From contig JAWWNJ010000007.1 of the NCBI GenBank assembly GCA_037176885.1, positions 620,001 to 684,000 on the forward strand: 64,000 nt of DNA. Reading direction: 5' to 3'. Source of the DNA: Favolaschia claudopus (Eukaryota; Basidiomycota; Agaricomycetes; Agaricales; Mycenaceae). A model generated the notes under the pieces. The model was not told the DNA's origin and searched no databases. It was given only the letters and a program-made list of their open reading frames with translations. The position numbers were made by a program, and so were the translations under genes. Shown piece after piece: positions 57,589-64,000 of the stretch. Numbering within the stretch: position 1 is the first letter of the stretch; every line of letters starts with the position of its first letter.

Positions 57589-59127
57589 ATGCAGCTCTTT
57601 GAAGTCCCCGACATTCTCGAACGCCTCCGACACAACGATATACCCTCAGATGTCGAGATACACGCGATTCGGGACTCCATCGCCATCGCTCAGTCGCGTA
57701 TCGTCGCCCTTCAAAGTCAACCTCCCACAGTCGAAACCGAAGTCCTAGCCAAATACGTCGCTGGATATTCCTCCTTCCTTTCCCCAATACGCCGTCTTCC
57801 CGTTGACATCCTGCAAACCATCTTCCTCGATCCCATCGCGCATCGACGGCTCCGGCCTGGCGGGTTCACTCGTCGTTCTATCATCGTGGACTACAGGCCA
57901 AACAACTTGGGAGCCGTCTGTTATCATTGGCGCTGTCTGTCAATGGAAACAAAAAAATTGTGGTCTAGCCTCGTTGTCTTCCCCTATCAAACCGACCGAT
58001 ATAAGCTCGGCGGATTGCGCGTCGCGCTGCAGCGATCACTCGGGGCTCCCTTGTACCTCAAATTTCACCCTGCTATGACAGGGTCCATCCTCGACAGAGA
58101 AACCATCGAGGAAGTGTTGAGACACACCGAGCGATGGGCGCATGTCGACTTGACCACCAACGCGGGGCTCCTGCGCCAGCTGTCTCCTGCTCGTCATAGA
58201 TTGGAGAGTCTCGATACTCTCACTATTCTTTATACCGACAGTCACGAGTATCTTGAGCAGTATCCAAGCGAACTCTTTGCGGAAGCCCCCATGCTCCGTT
58301 CACTGCGCATCACCCAACTATGAGACACTCCTTCGGCAGTACCCATCCTCCCCTGGTCTCAAATCACGCAGCTGTGCATCCACGTGGTTTGGACTGGTGG
58401 TCCTCCGAGCACTGGTGCATACTATTATATGCTGTCCCAGGCGACAAATCTGCGCGAGTACGACGTGTACCTTCCTTATGCCACCGAGCCTGGCCCACAT
58501 CCAATCATCTCCCACCATCTGAAGGAGATGCGTGTATACGGTCCGTCACAGTGGTCAATGAACGACGAGAAATTGGATGTCTTGGAACACTCGGTCGCTC
58601 CTGCGCTGGAGAAGCTCGCATTGGTTTACTGCAAGTTCAACATTTCGACTCTTTTGTCATTTCTCAGCCGCTCTTCCGCTCAATTGCAGACCTTGGAGAT
58701 CGACGGCGCATCCGTTCGCGCTGCGGATTTCATCTCATTCTTGCGAATGGTTCCTACCGTGAAACGACTAGTTTTACGGAAGCTCCTTCCCAACGCCGTA
58801 ACAGACCTGGTTATTCAATCACTCACCATCGGCGTGTTTCCCCCCGACGAGGTGCTGCTTCCGATGATGACTAGCTTTACTCTTGACGGAGGATATATAT
58901 TCAAAGCGGACTCGTTGATGTCAATGCTCGAGAGCCGATTGACTCCACCCGACGAGTTCTCTCGACTCGCAGCTATAGATATCATTCTCCCCCTTATGGT
59001 GGTTTCTGCCGCACGTTTGCAGAATTTTGCGATCGCCGCAAAGCAGGCACTAGAAGCGTTCTCCTTCGTTTGCGTCGATGAAGCTCGGACAGCCGTCGCA
59101 GTGGCTTATAGATCGAGTTGGCTCTAG
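57589..59127 (+). pseudogene. F-box-like family A protein with one in-frame TGA
   Basis: Family start MQLFEVPDILERLRHNDIPS at 57,589; an ATG at 57,550 is in frame but not conserved. The F-box-like core is SSFLSPIRRLPVDILQTIFL, then CYHWRCLSMETKKLWSSL and LRR-like repeats. The frame is open to 59,127 except for TGA at 58,321-58,323, between RSLRITQL and DTPSAVPILPWSQITQL. The sequence on both sides aligns with the paralogs without a shift. No intron signals allow the stop to be spliced out. Either a young pseudogene, a two-part protein or a readthrough. Confidence 0.75.
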
Positions 59128-59766
59128 GAGGTAACGGCGGAGTTGGAGATTTTATGGAGCGAATCTATAGCATGAGAAGAGGAAAGAGTTCGTAACATGT
59201 ATCTGTGAAGGTATATACCTCAATCATTCACGTAGAATTAGTATTCTGTTTTGCAAACAACGTCTCTCAATGCTCTTCCGAGGTTTTATCCGATTCAAAT
59301 CTGGGACGAATCAGTTACTATAGTGTAGCCGCAGATAGGCAATAGTTCGATGCTAACCAGAGCTTGGAACTTAAGGCCGTGACGGCGTCAAGTTCAAGCT
59401 TGAGTGCGACGAGAAGAAAGATACTAATATTAACTAAATTACAAAGTGAATACCTTCGAGTCAAGATTTCTGGTCGTGCCCCTAGACCGTGCACGACATT
59501 CGATTGATGTTCTTTGTTTTGCGGTCCTTAGTATCGGTGAAGGGTGAGATTGGAATGCAGGAACAGAAGATGAAGAAGGTGAGTAATGCGAGTGGGGATT
59601 TAGATGAATTGTGTTTACTTACCTGTAATGGATTCCATTGGAGGTTGACGGTGAATTTCATTTGGTTAAGTGAGTCGGGAGGGGAAGATTACGTTGAATT
59701 GAAGGTTGGGTAGCGCTTGAAGAGATTGACAGTGGCGCAACAAAAGAAATCGGATTGAAGTCAACC
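59128..59766. other. intergenic region with possible decayed array unit
   Basis: GTGCACGACATTCGATTGAT near 59,490 resembles the 5' part of the tRNA-like loci that follow, but no T-arm is found. No gene is seen. Confidence 0.3.
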
Positions 59767-59856
59767 TCGGACGGGGGAGTCGAACCCAAATGGCCAGTGA
59801 ATCAAATTCGATGTGTCTAGTAAATCTCCTGGCAGTGCGCCGTGCACAACGTCCGA
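59767..59856 (-). ncRNA. tRNA-like locus 8a (type 3-like)
   Basis: The acceptor TCGGACG/CGTCCGA is perfect, the D-like hairpin GTGC-ACGGC-GCAC, the central stem GCCAG/CTGGC, and the T-arm TGGGTTCGACTCCCC. Confidence 0.6.
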
Positions 59857-60068
59857 TTGATTTGAGTTACTTTGCGGATTGGGAGGTGAGAATGTTCAGG
59901 ACGGTCAAAGTTCGGGTTGAATGTGAAGGAAACATTGAAGAACGAAGAGTCAGAAAGCCAAGGTTGCTAAAAATTTTGTAGTCAGACGCGGCTGGGAGAA
60001 GTAGAAAAGCATAGTCGTTGCTTGGAGAGGAATGGATGGCGGCCCAAAAAGATAAGCCAAGCCCTAGT

Positions 60069-60158
60069 TCGAACGAGGGAGTCGAACCCAAGTTGCCAGC
60101 GTACTCTAGAAACGACCGAGTTGAGATGCTCTAGCAGTGCGTCGCGCACAATGTCCGA
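60069..60158 (-). ncRNA. tRNA-like locus 8b
   Basis: The D-like hairpin is GTGCG-CGA-CGCAC, the central stem GCTAG/CTGGC (with G-U), and the T-arm GGGTTCGACTCCC. Relative to 8a the hairpin and central stem vary with pairing kept. Confidence 0.55.
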
Positions 60159-60292
60159 TTGATCTGAGTTACAGATCTTGCGGATGCGGAGGTGAGAATG
60201 TCAAGGATGGGTAGAGTTCCCGTCGAATTTAGAGGAAAAACGAAGAGTACTGAGAACAAACGTTTCAAAAAATGCAGTGAATACGTGTAAGC

Positions 60293-60387
60293 TCGGGCGA
60301 GGGAGTCGAACCCAAATTGCCGGTGTAAGTTTAACTGAGAAGTAGCTTTTGTAGATGCTCTGGCAGTGCGCCACGCACGACGTCCGA
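60293..60387 (-). ncRNA. tRNA-like locus 8c
   Basis: The acceptor TCGGACG/CGCCCGA has one mismatch. The core is GTGCG-TGG-CGCAC, the T-arm GGGTTCGACTCCC, and an A6 run at about 60,267 gives a T-run about 20 nt downstream. Confidence 0.55.
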
Positions 60388-60649
60388 TTGATTTGGGTTA
60401 CTGTGCGGATTGGAAGGTAAGGATGTCGAGGATGTGTAGAGTTTGGATTCAAATGCAGAGGAAATATTGAAAGAACGAGCAGTGGGGAAAACCAACGTTG
60501 CTGTCAACTTGCTGAGATTCTGAGAAATGCAGCTGAATGTCAGACGCGCGATTCCGCGAAGAGCAGTATCTTTCGAGTATTTTTTCGGGGGGTGCCGTGC
60601 CGGTGCGTCTAGAAGGTGGGCGTTTGAACCAGGATGAACACTGGGAGTT

Positions 60650-63600
60650 CCGCTGGCGCTGACTTGAAGCCTTGGTCATCGAAGCATGAGTGTTAAGCGT
60701 GTGAATCAAGGTGTGAATGGACGGGCATCTTCTCACGCTCGCCCTCATCGATCCGAGTCGTCGTCCACGGTCTGAGAGCTAACAGTCCGTTGGGATCAGT
60801 TCTCTAGAGAGTCTCCAGAGATTCTCTGGAGAAAATGATAGCACCGGCTACGGCCGGACGGATGACAGGTTGCCGTTAAATCACGGCCTTTTCATGAGCA
60901 CCGCTAGAGAGTTCTCGTGTGAGGAGGGAGTGTAGAGCTTAAGCAGCTTTTCTATGAACGACTTGAAAAAAAGCGGAAGAAAAACGGTTAGGATTTGGAG
61001 AAACCCGACCTCAACAAGAATTTTTGATTGCTGATCTTGGTTGACGGTGCTGCCGACAATGCCGTACACCTGTCACAATATTGCCGGCAAGGAGCGGCAA
61101 GGACTGTAACTTGACTTGTGCTCGATTCAGCCAAAAAAGTACTCTAAGCGAGTCTTCGACAAGGGTAACTCTCCATGCAACCTGAAAGCCAAATTTTGAA
61201 CTCCCACCACTGGCACATTCCAGTTGACTATAATGAATTTTTCATTCCACACACACTGGATGCACCAACAAGCCCGCAATTCTGGACGGACAGTGACGTT
61301 GCCTACATACCCAATTCGGATGTAGTCCGTCTCTGGAGAATGTGATGGATCCATCATTTCTCTATCAATTCTCTGGAGAGCTCTCTGGAGAATTGATCCC
61401 AGCGGGCTCGAACTTCTGCACGGTCTGGCGCCGTTGTTGCCGCCGTTTCGCTCGCTAGAATGCTCAAGTCAATCGCGAATTCTGTGTCTGGCTGCCGCCC
61501 TCTGTCGATGTTCCATGCTCTCGGCTGGACTTGTTTACCAGTTTTCACAAGAACTGGTCTCGACATTGCTTGCCTCAATCTGCCCATTCGATTCGGGCGC
61601 TGTATCAGCTTCGGGGTGTCTTGAGCTCTAGGACGAGGATACAGCACGTACTCGGAGAATTCCCGTTACCGCCTTGCCACCTCATGGACGACGACTGGTC
61701 CTTCTCCAGGGACGGGCTGATGACTTCACTTCGAATCTTGGAGAGTACGGTGCGCAGCAGTTTCCGGACTCCGCCGGCGGGTGGCTGCAACCCAGCGCAA
61801 GTGACGACGATCCCTTCTTGGGGTACGGGATGCCCAGCACTATGCACTTCCACCGTGACTAAACCTGTTCGAGGCCTTTAACAAAAGCGACGCCTGCTGG
61901 AGCCCAACCCTTACCGTTTCCCGCTCACCCCCTCGTCTTCACCTTGCTCCTCTTCCCCTGTATATCGTGCTTCCTTTCCTCGCTGCCATGACCAATCTCC
62001 ACATGCTTCGCTTTATGTCGCCCCTCTTATTCTTCCGCAGTCATATTGGGTACATAGTCTCCATTGATATTGATATATCGGCGTCACCATCATTCCTCCC
62101 CTTCGTGCTCATTCTCCTGGTTAACGTTCAGCCTCCGTCGCGCCTACCTGCCTTACTGTGCTCCGTCTCCCATTTCTTCTTTCCTCCACTCTCTCCCTCT
62201 ATGCCCTCTTCTCCTAGTAGACTCCTACCCTCCCTTCTTCGTTACCCATTCACGCGCGTTATGCGTATTCGCGCACTATCTACTGTTGTACCACCGTTCC
62301 CTTCTTCGACGTACCATCTTCCCGCGTCAAGCCTCAAGCTTTCCCCGCTCTTCGCATTTTCTTCGTTCTCGCCACCTCTCTCGTTGCCGATCTCGTCAAG
62401 CACAAGCACAAGTCCCAACGGGCCGTCTGATATCCCATCTACCGCACCTCCGCTGCACCTCCGCCTCCCCCGTCGACCTCCAGACGCTCCAATCCTGCAA
62501 ATGCCTCTTCCGTCGCCTATCCCTACTTTGTTTTCGTGGCCGGGAAACACCACTGCCACCGTCACGATTCCTCGTACCTGCAAGTGTTGGTCCGAGGTAT
62601 GGTTTACTTTTCTCTTTCTTTGTTATGGAACCCGCCACTCATGGATGTGCTGAGCAGGCTACGACGCAGACATCTTGCGCTCCAAGACTCAATCATGCAG
62701 GGCTCGACGTCGTCTCTTCGCTTTCTTTCCGATTCGCTAAGTGGGTCCTTCGATTGAAGTCGGAGTCAGAGTCATCTAGCTCTGATTGTGGCTTTGCCAA
62801 GCGTCGTCTCACCTCGTCGACCCAGCATTCTATACGATCCCGCAAGCGTGCCCGCCGACTACGGGTTCCTATTGTACTCGGCACATACCTATACGCATAC
62901 CACTTTAGCTACTGCCTCGTCCCCCTCCCTTTCTGCCACTACGTTCTTGCTGATCCGCACCTTCTTCTCCCACGCTCAAAGTACATACATTACTTATACC
63001 TAACTCTTGTACGCGTACGGATCCTCTTTCCACCGTGTACTATCCCTTCTTGGCTGTGCTACTTGCTCGTACCTTCACGTCCTCCTCTGTACCCCTCCGT
63101 CCTGTCCTCCTCCTCCCATCGCCATTACTCTCCATAGTATCACTTTCCGCTTTCCCGCACGTATCATACCTACCTACATCGCCTCAAAATCACCTTGTTC
63201 TCGCCACCTCGCTCCCTTCATGATCAAGCTTAACTCGCTCCCTGCCGAGGGTGCGTATTCGGGAAACTCAATGCGTTTAACTAACCACTTACTTCCATTC
63301 TCTCTAGATGCAGCTCGCTCCCCCGCTGTCCTTGACGACAGGTAATGCGGAGGTGACGACACGCGGAAAGTACTTGCTGTTGGTGTTGATTCGTTGGGAC
63401 GGGGAGACTTGGAAGTGCATGATCTGAAGAAAGACTTGGGAGGATGCGGACAACGGTGTAGCGGAGCGTTGTGGGAGGACGACGAGACGCGGGAGCGGAG
63501 CAACTGAAGATGGGGGAGGGTCGAGCATGATGCAGGCGCGGGTGGGTGAAGCTGGTGGGGTGATAGCGCACTGCGGTCGGAACAAGTGGAAGGTCGACGC
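60650..63600 (+). repeat. R repeat, copy R8, split by a MITE
   Basis: AAGCGTGTGAATCAAGG at about 60,694 matches the start of module A. The 609-bp element follows, and A-like sequence seems to resume after 61,400 (GAATGCTCAAG). The C/T-rich body is at about 61,900-63,340, and the distal part follows. Boundaries are approximate. Confidence 0.45.
60791..61399. mobile_element. MITE-like element with long inverted repeats
   Basis: The left end TGGGATCAGTTCTCTAGAGA and the right end (reverse complement TGGGATCAATTCTCCAGAGA) match over about 48 bp. The ends are themselves near-palindromic (TCTCTGGAGA units). Two short open frames lie inside; no transposase. I could not find a convincing target duplication. 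Confidence 0.6.
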
Positions 63601-64000
63601 CACTACTAGTATCGACGGTGAGGGAGGCGTGGTGTCGGCGGTCGCTTGGGTCCCAATCAATCCCTGACTTGGTGCTCCTGCCATTGAAGACCAGCAGTAC
63701 TCCCTCTGAGCAGTACTTCGGCGTCAGTTCTTGGAAAACCTCGACGTCTCACATGGAAGGAGAGGGATCTGCCGCCCCCGACCGTCGATGAGAGAGGACT
63801 GCGCTGCTCGCCCGTACGACGAAGATGTTGGCATCGACATCATCTAGCCCAGTGATCCTGTGCTGGTGAATGGACCGAAATGGCAGTGCATGAGTAGGTC
63901 GAGCTTTGAGAATCGATGGCGTCTGCATAGGGTAGCCGGTCGCGGGTCACAGCTCATCTGTACCATGGACGATGGGAAGGTCGTACGAAATCTCCATTCC
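63601..64000. other. terminal sequence, nothing recognised
   Basis: Mixed-composition sequence after R8, with no supported gene, tRNA-like locus or repeat end before the window stops. Confidence 0.3.

Noticed and set aside
5213..58323. Selenocysteine or stop-codon suppression at TGA in F-box genes
   Set aside because: The replaced residues differ between copies, no SECIS-like element or UCA anticodon was seen, and one copy has another frameshift. Nonsense mutation is simpler.
78..60387. Calling the tRNA-like loci ordinary tRNA genes with anticodons
   Set aside because: No 7-nt anticodon loop with U33 can be placed consistently, and the D-arm is too short; isotype assignment would be invented.
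1..64000. LTR retrotransposon explanation for R
   Set aside because: I found no paired LTRs, primer-binding site or gag-pol fragments around any R copy.

Overview
The window looks like nuclear DNA from a mushroom-forming basidiomycete (Agaricomycetes). The evidence is an expanded family of F-box-like/LRR-like proteins of the agaric type, introns of 51-58 nt, a GH76-like protein with a C-terminal membrane anchor, a DUF6699-like protein, and an agaric-type non-LTR retrotransposon reverse transcriptase. This is inference from protein resemblance; no species can be named. The window is repeat-rich and gene-poor.

Most of it is built from one recurring block. Each block has three parts. (1) An array of small tRNA-like loci of about 85-105 nt, each with a perfect or near-perfect Pol III B box and usually an oligo-T run 15-40 nt downstream. 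(2) A 2-3.5 kb repeat, called R here, that is strongly pyrimidine-rich on the strand reading away from the array. R has a conserved proximal part (A), a C/T-rich body (B) and a distal part (C). (3) Usually an F-box gene in the same orientation as the C/T-rich strand. Blocks lie at about 1-6.0 kb (+), 6.1-13.5 kb (+, ending in a DUF6699-like gene), 20.7-14.0 kb (-), 26.5-20.8 kb (-), 36.6-30.0 kb (-), 46.7-40.5 kb (-, ending in the GH76-like gene), 55.7-59.1 kb (+, no array seen) and 59.8-64 kb (+, running off the end).

There are two F-box families. Family A (about 510-540 residues) has copies at 4,288 (broken), 15,613 (-), 22,472 (-), 31,592 (-, a mosaic of the previous two), 55,630 (-) and 57,589 (one in-frame stop). 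Family B (two exons) has copies at 28,727 (apparently intact) and 52,796 (frameshifted).

Mobile DNA includes a 5'-truncated LINE at about 46.7-52.4 kb. It is split by a 2,970-bp element with an exact 8-bp target duplication. There is also a perfect palindrome at 26,681-28,586, made of two 949-bp inverted-repeat elements that share three copies of one 8-mer. A 2,439-bp element with 8-bp direct repeats lies at 36,767-39,205, and a 609-bp MITE-like element at 60,791-61,399.

The most unusual content is the tRNA-like family. The loci have a 7-bp acceptor-like stem, a short-loop D-like hairpin, a central stem with a 25-45 nt loop instead of a 7-nt anticodon loop, and a canonical TTCRANY T-arm. Stem sequences change between copies while pairing is kept, which suggests selection on RNA structure. 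I could not assign an anticodon, so they are described as tRNA-like and not as tRNAs.
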